Assembly (NCBI GenBank): GCA_902388495.1
Contig: CABMPP010000019.1
Location: 1-64,000 of the forward strand
Direction: 5' to 3'
Origin: an uncultured Bacteroides sp.
GTDB taxonomy: Bacteria; Bacteroidota; Bacteroidia; Bacteroidales; Bacteroidaceae
Length of the DNA: 64,000 nucleotides
A program made the position numbers and the translations under genes. Positions 54,289-62,457 of the stretch are shown one piece after another; position 1 is the first letter of the stretch, and each line of letters starts with the position of its first letter. Under the pieces are notes generated by a model that had not been told where the DNA came from, did not search any database, and was given only the letters and a program-made list of their open reading frames with translations.

Positions 54289-55152
54289 ATGTTTATGGAT
54301 TATCAACTGAATACCCGACTGAATGGCAATATTGCCATGACTTCCCATTTCCATGAGAGCGCACAGCTGCAACGTGACAATACCTTATATAAATTTATAT
54401 GGGTGCAGAGCGGCACACTTATATTGGAAGTAGACCACATCCCTATGTGCCTGTCAAAGAATGAAATCGTGACACTGACCCCGCTGCATCATCTGGAAGT
54501 AAAAGAAGTGGATGGCGAATACCTCACCTTTGTCTTCAACAGCAATTTCTATTGCATTTACGGACACGATAACGAAGTGTCCTGCAACGGCTTTCTGTTC
54601 TTCGGTTCGTCCAAGGTGATGCGGCTGACACTTTCTGATGAGCAATCTTCCAATCTGCACGACATCGTTCGCATCTTCCGCCAGGAGTCTGCCATCCACG
54701 ACAATCTGCAAGAGGAAATGCTGCGCATTGTATTGAAGCGCTTCATTATTACCTGTACGCGTATTGCCCGCCGCAAGTTTGGCGTAGGAGAGGAAAAAGA
54801 GAAGACGTTCGATATTATCCGACAGTTCTATGTGCTCGTAGATCAGAATTTCAAGGAGAAAAAACAGGTACAGGACTATGCCGACATCCTTTGCCGCTCT
54901 CCAAAGACACTTTCCAATTTGTTTTCTTCCTGCGGTTTGCCTTCGCCCTTGCGTGTGATTCACGAACGGATAGAGGCCGAAGCTATGAGATTGCTATTGT
55001 ACACCCGTAAAAGTGCGAAAGAAATCAGTGCCATCCTTGGATTTGAGGACTTGCCGGCATTCAGCCGTTTCTTTAAGAAAATGACCGGAGAAAGTGTTTC
55101 GGACTATCGTAAAAGAGCGGAACGGGAAGAATTGCCAACTGTTGCGGAATAA
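54289..55152 (+). CDS. AraC-family transcriptional regulator
   Basis: This 287-residue protein starts at ATG 54289 (MFMDYQLNTRLNGN); the frame is open further upstream but that part holds the promoter. An N-terminal cupin-like sensor covers ~1-150 (ESAQLQRDNTLYKFIWVQSG, LSKNEIVTLTPLHHLEVKEV, CIYGHDNEVSCNGFLFFGSS). Two helix-turn-helix motifs follow (VQDYADILCRSPKTLSNLF, ~198, and AKEISAILGFEDLPAFSRFFKKMTG, ~250). It probably controls the rclC/rclA-like genes 89 bp downstream. It is not an obvious orthologue of E. coli RclR, although cysteines in the sensor could serve redox sensing. Confidence 0.88.
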   Translation: MFMDYQLNTRLNGNIAMTSHFHESAQLQRDNTLYKFIWVQSGTLILEVDHIPMCLSKNEIVTLTPLHHLEVKEVDGEYLTFVFNSNFYCIYGHDNEVSCNGFLFFGSSKVMRLTLSDEQSSNLHDIVRIFRQESAIHDNLQEEMLRIVLKRFIITCTRIARRKFGVGEEKEKTFDIIRQFYVLVDQNFKEKKQVQDYADILCRSPKTLSNLFSSCGLPSPLRVIHERIEAEAMRLLLYTRKSAKEISAILGFEDLPAFSRFFKKMTGESVSDYRKRAEREELPTVAE

Positions 55153-55241
55153 TTGCCATTCCGGACATGGAGAAAAACACGGAACTTTGCAGAAACAAAA
55201 ATCAAGTAGTATTATTTTAATCATTAAAGAATAAAACAAAG

Positions 55242-55832
55242 ATGAAAACGAAATTGCAAAGTTTGTTCGTAGCTGCGTTGACGCTGGCTGCTTCTGTTCA
55301 GAAATTGGGTATTAATTTAATCCGTGTTGCTATCCTGGTTATCTTCGTGTGGATTGGCGGTTTGAAGTTTTGGAATTATGAGGCCGAGGGTATTGTGCCT
55401 TTCGTGGCAAACAGTCCTTTTATGAGTTTTTTCTATGCAAAGAGCGCTCCGGAATATAAGGAGTATAAACTGAAAGAAGGAGAATTCAATGAAGTGAAGC
55501 ATCAATGGCATGTGGAGAACAATACGTACGGTTTCTCTCATGGTTTGGGCATTCTTATCATGTCTATTGGTATTCTTACTTTCCTGGGCATTTTCTCTCC
55601 TAAAATCGGTTTGATAGGTGCTACATTGGCCATTATTATGACTCTCGGCACGCTTTCCTTCCTGGTGACCACTCCCGAAGTATGGGTGCCCGACTTGGGA
55701 AGCGGAGAACATGGTTTCCCGCTGCTGACGGGAGCGGGGCGCTTGGTTATCAAAGATACGGCTATTCTTGCCGGTGCCATCGTTGTACTGGCCGATAGTG
55801 CAAAAAGAGTATTGAACCAACTAAAGAAATAG
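55242..55832 (+). CDS. YkgB/RclC-like inner-membrane protein (DUF417)
   Basis: This 196-residue membrane protein has four hydrophobic segments. NLIRVAILVIFVWIGGLKFW (~25-44) with NYEAEGIVPFVANSPFMSF is the DUF417/YkgB signature. A long polar loop (~70-100) and GLGILIMSIGILTFLGIFSP (~100) follow. E. coli RclC (YkgB) belongs to the reactive-chlorine-resistance operon. It lies 4 bp before the RclA-like gene, so the pair is an operon, behind the AraC gene. The role in Bacteroides is inferred from this gene order. Confidence 0.85.
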   Translation: MKTKLQSLFVAALTLAASVQKLGINLIRVAILVIFVWIGGLKFWNYEAEGIVPFVANSPFMSFFYAKSAPEYKEYKLKEGEFNEVKHQWHVENNTYGFSHGLGILIMSIGILTFLGIFSPKIGLIGATLAIIMTLGTLSFLVTTPEVWVPDLGSGEHGFPLLTGAGRLVIKDTAILAGAIVVLADSAKRVLNQLKK

Positions 55833-55836
55833 AGTT

Positions 55837-57192
55837 ATGAAACAGTATGATGCCATTATCATCGGGTTCGGCAAAGGAGGTAAAACCTTGGCTGCAGAGT
55901 TGGCAAAACGGAATCAGTCCGTTGCCGTGATAGAGCGTTCGGACAAGATGTACGGAGGTACGTGTATCAACATCGGGTGTATTCCTACTAAGACATTGGT
56001 ACATGCAGCGAAACTGGCCGATAAGGATGCTTCTTGGGATGAGAAACAGGCATACTATCGCCGGGCCATTGCGGGGAAAGAGGAAGTGACCTCTTTCCTG
56101 CGCCAGAAGAATTATCACAACTTGGCAGATAATCCTCATATAACTGTATATACGGGCATCGGTTCTTTTGCCGGTCCGGATGTTGTGGAAGTACGGATGG
56201 CGGAAGAAACCATACAGTTGCAGGCATCCCGGATATTTATCAATACGGGAGCAGAAACGATTATCCCGCCGATTGAAGGAATACAAAGCAGTCCCAAAGT
56301 ATATACCAGCACTTCCATTATGGAATTGACTGAGTTGCCTGCCCGTCTTGTCATTGTGGGAGGCGGATATATCGGCTTGGAGTTTGCTTCTATGTATGCT
56401 TCGTTCGGGTCGCAGGTGACGGTACTCGAAGGATATTCCGAGTTGATATCCCGCGAAGACCGCGACATTGCAGCCAGTGTTCAGGAGGTATTGGAACAAA
56501 AAGGAATTGTGTTCCGGCTGAATGCACGCGTGCAGTCTGTGAATGGTTCTACTGTTGTTTATCAGGATGTGGTGACGGGTGAAGAACATCGTCTGGTAGG
56601 AGATGCCATATTGCTGGCTACAGGACGTCGTCCTAATATATCGGGATTGAACTTGGAAGCGGCAGGAGTTGAAGTAAATGAACGCGGGGCTATTATAGTG
56701 AATGAACATTTGCAGACAACTAACCCGAATATCCGTGCTATCGGTGATGTGAAGGGCGGTTTGCAGTTCACATATATTTCTTTGGATGACTATCGTATTC
56801 TGCGCGAAGATTTGTTTGGGGCAGGAGAGCGGAAAGTATCCGATCGCGATCCGGTAAGTTATTCGGTATTCATTGATCCGCCTCTTGCACGCATTGGGCT
56901 GAGTGAAGCGGAAGCCCGTAAGAAAGGATTGAATATAAAGGTAAATAAACTGCCGGTTGCCGCTATTCCGCGTGCCAGGACTTTGGGAGATACCAATGGT
57001 GTGTTCAAGGTAGTGGTCGATGCCGATACGGATAAGATTTTGGGATGTACGCTCTTTGGACCGGATTCGAGTGAGGTTATCAACTTGGTAACTATGGCTA
57101 TGAAAACAGGGCAGGAGTACACTTTTCTGCGCGATTTCATCTTTACGCATCCCAGCATGAGCGAGGCACTGAATGATTTGATGAATTTCTAA
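55837..57192 (+). CDS. rclA: RclA-like flavin disulfide oxidoreductase
   Basis: This 451-residue pyridine nucleotide-disulfide oxidoreductase has an N-terminal FAD motif IIIGFGKGGKTLAAELAK (~7-24). The redox disulfide pair C43/C48 in YGGTCINIGCIPTKTLVHA follows. The NAD(P) domain is at IVGGGYIGLEFASMYASFGS (~171-190), FAD motif IRAIGDVKGGLQFTYISLDD (~300) and a dimerisation end FIFTHPSMSEALNDL. The segments YGGTCINIGCIPTKT, LQFTYISLDDYRI and PSMSEALNDL closely match E. coli RclA, which reduces Cu(II) and protects against HOCl. It is the second gene of the rclC-rclA pair. Confidence 0.9.
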   Translation: MKQYDAIIIGFGKGGKTLAAELAKRNQSVAVIERSDKMYGGTCINIGCIPTKTLVHAAKLADKDASWDEKQAYYRRAIAGKEEVTSFLRQKNYHNLADNPHITVYTGIGSFAGPDVVEVRMAEETIQLQASRIFINTGAETIIPPIEGIQSSPKVYTSTSIMELTELPARLVIVGGGYIGLEFASMYASFGSQVTVLEGYSELISREDRDIAASVQEVLEQKGIVFRLNARVQSVNGSTVVYQDVVTGEEHRLVGDAILLATGRRPNISGLNLEAAGVEVNERGAIIVNEHLQTTNPNIRAIGDVKGGLQFTYISLDDYRILREDLFGAGERKVSDRDPVSYSVFIDPPLARIGLSEAEARKKGLNIKVNKLPVAAIPRARTLGDTNGVFKVVVDADTDKILGCTLFGPDSSEVINLVTMAMKTGQEYTFLRDFIFTHPSMSEALNDLMNF

Positions 57193-57327
57193 GTTCGGCG
57201 CCGACTGACCGATAACATAACTTATATATCTTTTCAGGGCTCTAATTTGTATAAATAGATTGATGATAAAAACAATGAAAATACAGCTTTGTAATCTGTT
57301 GATTACCAATGTGGTATATTGAGGCTA

Positions 57328-57415
57328 TCTCAGTATACGACAGAGGTACCCTCAGTATACGACAGAGATACCCTCAGTATACGACAGAGGTACCCTCAAG
57401 TAACGACTGAACTGT
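57328..57415. repeat. Intergenic mini-array, three 22-bp units plus one diverged unit
   Basis: Units begin at 57328, 57350 and 57372 and share CTCAGTATACGACAGAG, differing at one or two bases. A fourth at 57394 diverges after CCTCA. Each holds the dyad GTATAC. It begins 136 bp after the rclA stop; the rest of the 342-bp gap to the next gene is AT-rich and shows no riboswitch. Confidence 0.8.
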
Positions 57416-57534
57416 CCTTCTCTCTATCATTGTAAATAATTATGTTTATTGTACGAAATCTGTGCTAAGATTCTTTGCGTATCTCCCCAAAAATGCCGAA
57501 TATTGTACTCGAATTTTATAAAATCCGAATAATC

Positions 57535-58701
57535 ATGACTCGAATACCTATCGCGGGCATTGTACTTCTATGTATTTTATGTATAACTTCTTGCGGCTCA
57601 AAGTCGAAACAAGCTTCCGGTGAACATGCTGCTGCAGATTATTCTGTATCTGCAGCAGATACGGCCGCTACCATTACGCCTGTTTATGCAAAAGGCTATT
57701 CTGTGAAATATCTTCCCGGAAACATTCGCTTGGTAGACTTGCGTGATCCTCAGAAAGAGAGCAGTAATACTTTTCATTATGCTTTGGTACCGAAGGGTAC
57801 GAAACCTGTCGGTATTCCCAATGATTATACTGTCATTGAAACTCCGGTAGAGCATGTCATCTGTATGACTTCCCTGCAACTTTCCAATTTTATTCGTCTG
57901 GATGCCTGCGACTATGTAGTGGGCATAACAAGCACGCGCCACCTCTTCAACAAAGAGATGAACGAGCGTTTGAAGTCCGGCAAGACAGCTAAGATCGGCA
58001 TCGAAGGAAACTTTGATAATGAGGTGATAATGAGCGTCAATCCTGATGTTATCTTCATCTCTCCCTTTAAGCGCGGAGGCTATGATGCCATGCGTGAAAT
58101 CGGCATTCCTTTGGTTCCACATCTGGGATATAAAGAAATGACACCGCTGGGACAGGCCGAATGGATTAAATTCATCGGAATGTTCATCGGACAGGAAGCA
58201 GAGGCGAATGCCCGCTTTGCTGCCATCGAAAAGAGATACAATGAATTGAGGGAATTGGCTGCGGATGTAGAGAAACGTCCGGTTGTGTTCAGTGGCGAGA
58301 TACGTGGTGGTAACTGGTACGCAGTAGGCGGGAAGAGCTTCCTTGCCGAGCTTTTTCGTGATGCCGGTGCCGATTATTTCTTGAAAGATGATCCCCGTTC
58401 GGGCGGTGTTACCCTGGATTTTGAAACGGTATATAGTCAGGCAGAGAGTGCTGATTTCTGGCGAATCGTCAACAGTTACGACGGCACGTTCTCGTATGAT
58501 GCCTTGAAGTCTCTCGATCCCCGTTATGCCGATTTCCGTGCATTCCGCGACAAAGGGGTTATCTACTGCAATATGCGCGAGCAACCTTTCTACGAAAGCA
58601 TGCCTATGGAACCGGAAATTGTCCTGGAGGACTTGATACACGCTTTCCATCCTGATTTGTTACCCGATTATACTCCTAAATATTACGCTCGCTTGAAATG
58701 A
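57535..58701 (+). CDS. ABC-transporter substrate-binding lipoprotein (BtuF/FecB-like)
   Basis: This 388-residue lipoprotein starts at ATG 57535 (MTRIPIAGIVLLCILCITSC); its lipobox Cys is at ~20. An in-frame ATG 60 bp upstream is unlikely because it precedes the signal peptide. The type III periplasmic-binding fold is seen as VEHVICMTSLQLSNFIRLDA (~102), VIMSVNPDVIFISPFKRGGY (~163) and a long backbone helix near RFAAIEKRYNELRELAADVE. It binds cobalamin, haem or Fe-siderophore for the two following genes. It overlaps the permease by 4 nt. Confidence 0.9.
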   Translation: MTRIPIAGIVLLCILCITSCGSKSKQASGEHAAADYSVSAADTAATITPVYAKGYSVKYLPGNIRLVDLRDPQKESSNTFHYALVPKGTKPVGIPNDYTVIETPVEHVICMTSLQLSNFIRLDACDYVVGITSTRHLFNKEMNERLKSGKTAKIGIEGNFDNEVIMSVNPDVIFISPFKRGGYDAMREIGIPLVPHLGYKEMTPLGQAEWIKFIGMFIGQEAEANARFAAIEKRYNELRELAADVEKRPVVFSGEIRGGNWYAVGGKSFLAELFRDAGADYFLKDDPRSGGVTLDFETVYSQAESADFWRIVNSYDGTFSYDALKSLDPRYADFRAFRDKGVIYCNMREQPFYESMPMEPEIVLEDLIHAFHPDLLPDYTPKYYARLK

Positions 58702-59738
58702 TGAAAAGGCCTACACTGTTGTTAATGTTGCTGCTACTGGCATCTATTTTTCTGCTTTTCCTCTTGAACTTGTTATTGGGTTCTGTGCATGTTCCGTTTC
58801 GTTCGGTATGGAACATCCTGTGGGGAAATACGGATGATTCCGTCATTTGGCAGAATATTATCTGGAAGTCGCGCGTGCCGCAAGCGTTGACGGCGTTGGT
58901 GGCAGGGGCAGGGCTTTCGGTCAGCGGGCTACAGATGCAGACGGTGTTCCGCAATCCGTTGGCTGGGCCGTCGGTGCTTGGCATCAGTTCGGGTGCCAGC
59001 TTGGGAGTGGCTTGTGTGGTGCTGCTTTCCGGTGCAATGGGAGGCGTGGCATTGAGCCGCTTAGGATATATGGGAGAAGTCGCTTTGTCAATTGCCGCTA
59101 TTGTAGGGGCATTGGCGGTGATGGCGCTTATCGTTTATGTGTCTCAGAAGGTGAAGGGAAATGTGACGCTGCTGATCATCGGTGTGATGATAGGCTACGT
59201 GGCAAGTGCTGTTATCGGCGTATTGAAGTATTTCAGTGTGGAAGAAGATATCCGTGCGTATGTCATTTGGGGTTTGGGCAGCTTTGCCCGTGTCTCCGGC
59301 GACCAGATGATATTGTTTGTATGCATCATGGCAACGCTGCTGCCTTTGTCGTTCCTGCTGATAAAGACAATGAATCTGCTGTTGCTGGGCGATGGCTATG
59401 CGCGTAACTTGGGGCTGAATATCAAGCGGGCTCGTTTGCTGGTCATCTCTTGCTCCGGCGTGTTGGTAGCTATTGTAACGGCGTATTGTGGACCGATTAT
59501 GTTTATCGGATTGGCGGTGCCCCACTTGTGTCGGGCTATTTTCCATACTTCGGACCACCGGATATTGATGCCCGGTACTCTGCTGGTAGGCGCTGCTTTG
59601 GCATTGGTCTGCAATCTGATAGCCCGTATGCCAGGCTTTGAGGGCGCTTTGCCCGTCAATTCGGTGACGGCACTGGTCGGTGCGCCGGTGGTGGCTTCTG
59701 TGTTGTTTAATAAGAGAAAAGGGGAGATTAATGAATAA
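58698..59738 (+). CDS. FecCD/BtuC-family ABC-transporter permease
   Basis: This 346-residue protein has ~9-10 membrane helices. SGLQMQTVFRNPLAGPSVLGIS (~78-99) is the hallmark of the FecCD family (G-N-P-L-A-x-P-x-x-L-G). VTAYCGPIMFIGLAVPHLCRAIF (~255-277) is the coupling-helix/GLxVPH region that docks the ATPase, and EGALPVNSVTALVGAPVVASVLF completes the C-terminus. It forms the channel of the importer with the upstream lipoprotein and the downstream ATPase, with start and stop overlaps of 4 and 8 bp. Confidence 0.93.
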   Translation: MMKRPTLLLMLLLLASIFLLFLLNLLLGSVHVPFRSVWNILWGNTDDSVIWQNIIWKSRVPQALTALVAGAGLSVSGLQMQTVFRNPLAGPSVLGISSGASLGVACVVLLSGAMGGVALSRLGYMGEVALSIAAIVGALAVMALIVYVSQKVKGNVTLLIIGVMIGYVASAVIGVLKYFSVEEDIRAYVIWGLGSFARVSGDQMILFVCIMATLLPLSFLLIKTMNLLLLGDGYARNLGLNIKRARLLVISCSGVLVAIVTAYCGPIMFIGLAVPHLCRAIFHTSDHRILMPGTLLVGAALALVCNLIARMPGFEGALPVNSVTALVGAPVVASVLFNKRKGEINE

Positions 59739-60750
59739 GGAAACTATACATATAGAGAATCTTTCTATCGGTTATCCCGGTAAAGGTGATGTGAAGGTGG
59801 TGGCAGACGGTATCTGTGCCGGAATTAATGGTGGAGAACTGACATGCTTGCTGGGTGCCAATGGAGTGGGGAAGTCCACCTTGCTCCGTACTTTGTCGGC
59901 CTTTCAGCCGAAACTAGGCGGAGAAATACGCATTCAGGGGAAAGAGATAGGAGAGTATACTGATAAGCAACTTTCACGCGTCATCAGTGTGGTGCTGACG
60001 GAGAAGTGCGATATCCGTAATATGACCGTAACAGAACTGATAGGGTTGGGACGCAGTCCTTATACCGGTTTTTGGGGCACGCTTTCCAAAGAAGATAAAG
60101 CTGTGGTAGACCGTTCCGTCGCTTTGGTCGGCATTCCTCATCTGGCACATCGTATGGTGCATACCTTGAGCGACGGTGAGCGTCAGAAGGTGATGATAGC
60201 CAAAGCTCTTGCTCAGGAAACTCCCGTCATCTATCTTGATGAACCCACTGCTTTCCTCGATTTCCCCAGCAAAGTGGAAATGATGCAACTGTTGCATCAC
60301 CTCAGCCGACAGACAGACAAGACAATCTTCCTTTCTACCCACGATCTGGAACTTGCCCTTCAGATAGCCGATAAGATTTGGTTGATGGATAAGGTGCATG
60401 GCGTAACCATCGGTACTCCCGAAGATCTTTCCCTGAATGGCAGTCTCAGTAACTTCTTTGCCCGCAAAGGCATTGTTTTCGATTTGGAAACGGGGCTGTT
60501 CCGGGTAGATAATGAATACTCTTCCCAAATACGTCTGGTGGGGCATGGGCAAAAGTACGCTATGGTGCGCAAGGCATTGCAGCGAAACGGCATTCTGGCA
60601 AACCGTAACATTGAATCGGACATTTATATAGAAACCGGAGACTTGAAAGGAGGAGAAAACTTTGTGATTCATCTGCCGGGCAAGGAGCCGGTAGAAGTGT
60701 TGTGTATTGACGAACTTCTGGAAATTGTCCGCTCTGTAAACAAAGATTAG
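59731..60750 (+). CDS. ABC-transporter ATP-binding protein with C-terminal extension
   Basis: This 339-residue protein starts at ATG 59731 (MNKETIHIENLSIGYPG), 8 bp inside the permease; an earlier ATG would add 17 non-conserved residues. Walker A GANGVGKST is at ~43-51, the signature LSDGERQ at ~145 (D for the usual G), Walker B VIYLDEPT at ~164 and the His switch FLSTHDLEL near ~198. After ~255 residues an extra ~85-residue domain follows (ALQRNGILANRNIESDIYI, FVIHLPGKEPVEVLCIDELL), not found in E. coli BtuD. It powers the importer; the tail may regulate it. Confidence 0.9.
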   Translation: MNKETIHIENLSIGYPGKGDVKVVADGICAGINGGELTCLLGANGVGKSTLLRTLSAFQPKLGGEIRIQGKEIGEYTDKQLSRVISVVLTEKCDIRNMTVTELIGLGRSPYTGFWGTLSKEDKAVVDRSVALVGIPHLAHRMVHTLSDGERQKVMIAKALAQETPVIYLDEPTAFLDFPSKVEMMQLLHHLSRQTDKTIFLSTHDLELALQIADKIWLMDKVHGVTIGTPEDLSLNGSLSNFFARKGIVFDLETGLFRVDNEYSSQIRLVGHGQKYAMVRKALQRNGILANRNIESDIYIETGDLKGGENFVIHLPGKEPVEVLCIDELLEIVRSVNKD

Positions 60751-60842
60751 GTACGTTTGTGATTCCTTGATTATCAGTTTAATATCGCGGTTAAATATCA
60801 TTAAATACGGGGGCTTTTGCTTTTCTGTTTACAAATAAATTC

Positions 60843-60851
60843 TATATTTGT
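60843..60851 (+). promoter_or_regulatory. -7 box for catalase
   Basis: TATATTTGT fits TAnnTTTG, 28 nt before ATG 60879. TTTG at 60816-60819 lies 23 bp upstream. No OxyR-like dyad was recognised. Confidence 0.5.
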
Positions 60852-60878
60852 AATAATTTCAACTTTAAAAGAAATAGT

Positions 60879-62390
60879 ATGGATAAGCAGAAGAAATTAA
60901 CAACAGAAGTCGGTGCTCCCGTGTCGGATAACCGTAATGCTCAAACCGCAGGTTCCCGCGGTCCTATCATGATGCAAGATACCTGGCTGATGGAGAAATT
61001 GGCCCATTTCGATCGCGAGGTTATTCCGGAACGACGTATGCATGCCAAGGGTAGCGGTGCTTTCGGAACTTTTACAACTACGCACGATGTAACCCGCTAT
61101 ACGTGTGCTAAACTTTTCTCGGAAATCGGTAAACAGACAGATGTGTTCGTACGCTTTTCCACAGTGGCCGGTGAGCGTGGTGCTGCCGATGCCGAGCGTG
61201 ATATCCGCGGCTTTGCCATCAAATTCTATACTGAAGAAGGCAATTGGGATTTGGTAGGAAACAACACTCCCGTATTCTTTATCCGTGATCCGATGCAGTT
61301 CCCCGATTTGAATCATGCCGTGAAGCGTGACCCCAAAACGAATCTGCGTTCTCCGCAAAACAATTGGGACTATTGGACCATGCTGCCCGAAGCTTTGCAT
61401 CAGGTCACGATTGTAATGTCCGACCGTGGTATTCCGGCGTCTTATCGTCACATGCATGGTTTCGGCAGCCATACTTATAGTCTGATAAATGGAGACGGTA
61501 CTCGTGTATGGGTGAAGTTCCATCTGCGTACGCAGCAAGGCATCAAGAATCTGACCAATGAAGAAGCTGCCGCCATTATAGCAAAAGACCGTGAAAGTCA
61601 TCAGCGCGATTTGTTTGAAACTATTGAACGCAAGGACTTCCCGAAATGGACATTATATTTTCAGATTATGACAGAGGAGCAGGCCCGGAGTTATAAAGAA
61701 AATCCGTTTGATATCACCAAGACGTGGAGTCATAAGGACTTTCCGTTGATTGAGGTCGGTGTGATGGAGTTGAACCGTAATCCCGAGAATTACTTTGCCG
61801 ATGTGGAGCAGGCTGCTTTTGCTCCTACGCATCTGGTGCCGGGCATCGGGCTTTCACCGGATAAGTTGCTGCAAGGACGTCTCTTCTCTTATGGTGATGC
61901 GCAGCGCTATCGTTTGGGAGTGAACCACGATCAGATCCCCGTGAACCGGGCACGTTGTCCGGTGCATAGCTATCATCGCGACGGTATGATGCGGGTGGAC
62001 GGAAATTATGGCGCTACCAAAGGCTACGCTCCCAATGGCTTCGGCGAATGGGAGGAGCAGCCCGAATACCGTCATCCGGCTCTGCCCGTAGATGGTGCTG
62101 TAGACCATTACAGCCCCTACGAAGATAAGACGGACAATTGCTTCTATCAGCCGGGCGACCTTTACCGCCTGATGGCGGAAGATAAGAAACAAGCCCTTAT
62201 CAGTAATACCATTGCAGATATTATGCCTGTGACGGATAATGTGAAATATCGTCATGCAGCACATTGCTATCTGGCAGATAAGGATTACGGTACACGTCTT
62301 GCCGAAGGACTTCACCTGGATTTGAAACGGGTGGAAGAACTTGCTGCTATGAGTGAAAAAGACCGGTTGTGGGCTACGCGGGATATGTAA
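60879..62390 (+). CDS. katA: Haem catalase (clade 3, small subunit)
   Basis: This 503-residue enzyme decomposes H2O2 to water and oxygen in the cytoplasm. The active-site His lies in [14 protein letters not shown] (~51-64), the Asn in [20 protein letters not shown] (~125-144), and the proximal haem Tyr in [14 protein letters not shown] (~334-347). [20 protein letters not shown] (~194-213) is the family core. Length matches NADPH-binding small-subunit catalases. It is monocistronic, between the ABC importer and a strong terminator. It probably responds to peroxide, as catalases in Bacteroides do under OxyR. Confidence 0.95.
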   Translation: MDKQKKLTTEVGAPVSDNRNAQTAGSRGPIMMQDTWLMEKLAHFDREVIPERRMHAKGSGAFGTFTTTHDVTRYTCAKLFSEIGKQTDVFVRFSTVAGERGAADAERDIRGFAIKFYTEEGNWDLVGNNTPVFFIRDPMQFPDLNHAVKRDPKTNLRSPQNNWDYWTMLPEALHQVTIVMSDRGIPASYRHMHGFGSHTYSLINGDGTRVWVKFHLRTQQGIKNLTNEEAAAIIAKDRESHQRDLFETIERKDFPKWTLYFQIMTEEQARSYKENPFDITKTWSHKDFPLIEVGVMELNRNPENYFADVEQAAFAPTHLVPGIGLSPDKLLQGRLFSYGDAQRYRLGVNHDQIPVNRARCPVHSYHRDGMMRVDGNYGATKGYAPNGFGEWEEQPEYRHPALPVDGAVDHYSPYEDKTDNCFYQPGDLYRLMAEDKKQALISNTIADIMPVTDNVKYRHAAHCYLADKDYGTRLAEGLHLDLKRVEELAAMSEKDRLWATRDM

Positions 62391-62395
62391 AATAG

Positions 62396-62436
62396 AATAG
62401 CCCGGAAAGAGACGCGTCTTTCCGGGCTATTTATTC
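62396..62436 (+). terminator. Terminator after catalase
   Basis: A 15-bp perfect stem AATAGCCCGGAAAGA (62396-62410) with its complement (62417-62431) has a 6-nt loop and a T-rich tail. Upstream A-richness lets it also serve the convergent gene. Confidence 0.85.
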
Positions 62437-62457
62437 TATTATAATCGTAGCAAAATG

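Noticed and set aside
57328..57415. Possible CRISPR array at the near-identical 22-bp repeats
   Set aside because: The units are directly contiguous with no spacers, too few and too short, and no cas genes exist in the window.
57193..57534. Cobalamin riboswitch before the ABC importer
   Set aside because: No B12-box-like sequence or suitable pairing was recognised; the gap mainly holds the 22-bp array and AT-rich DNA.
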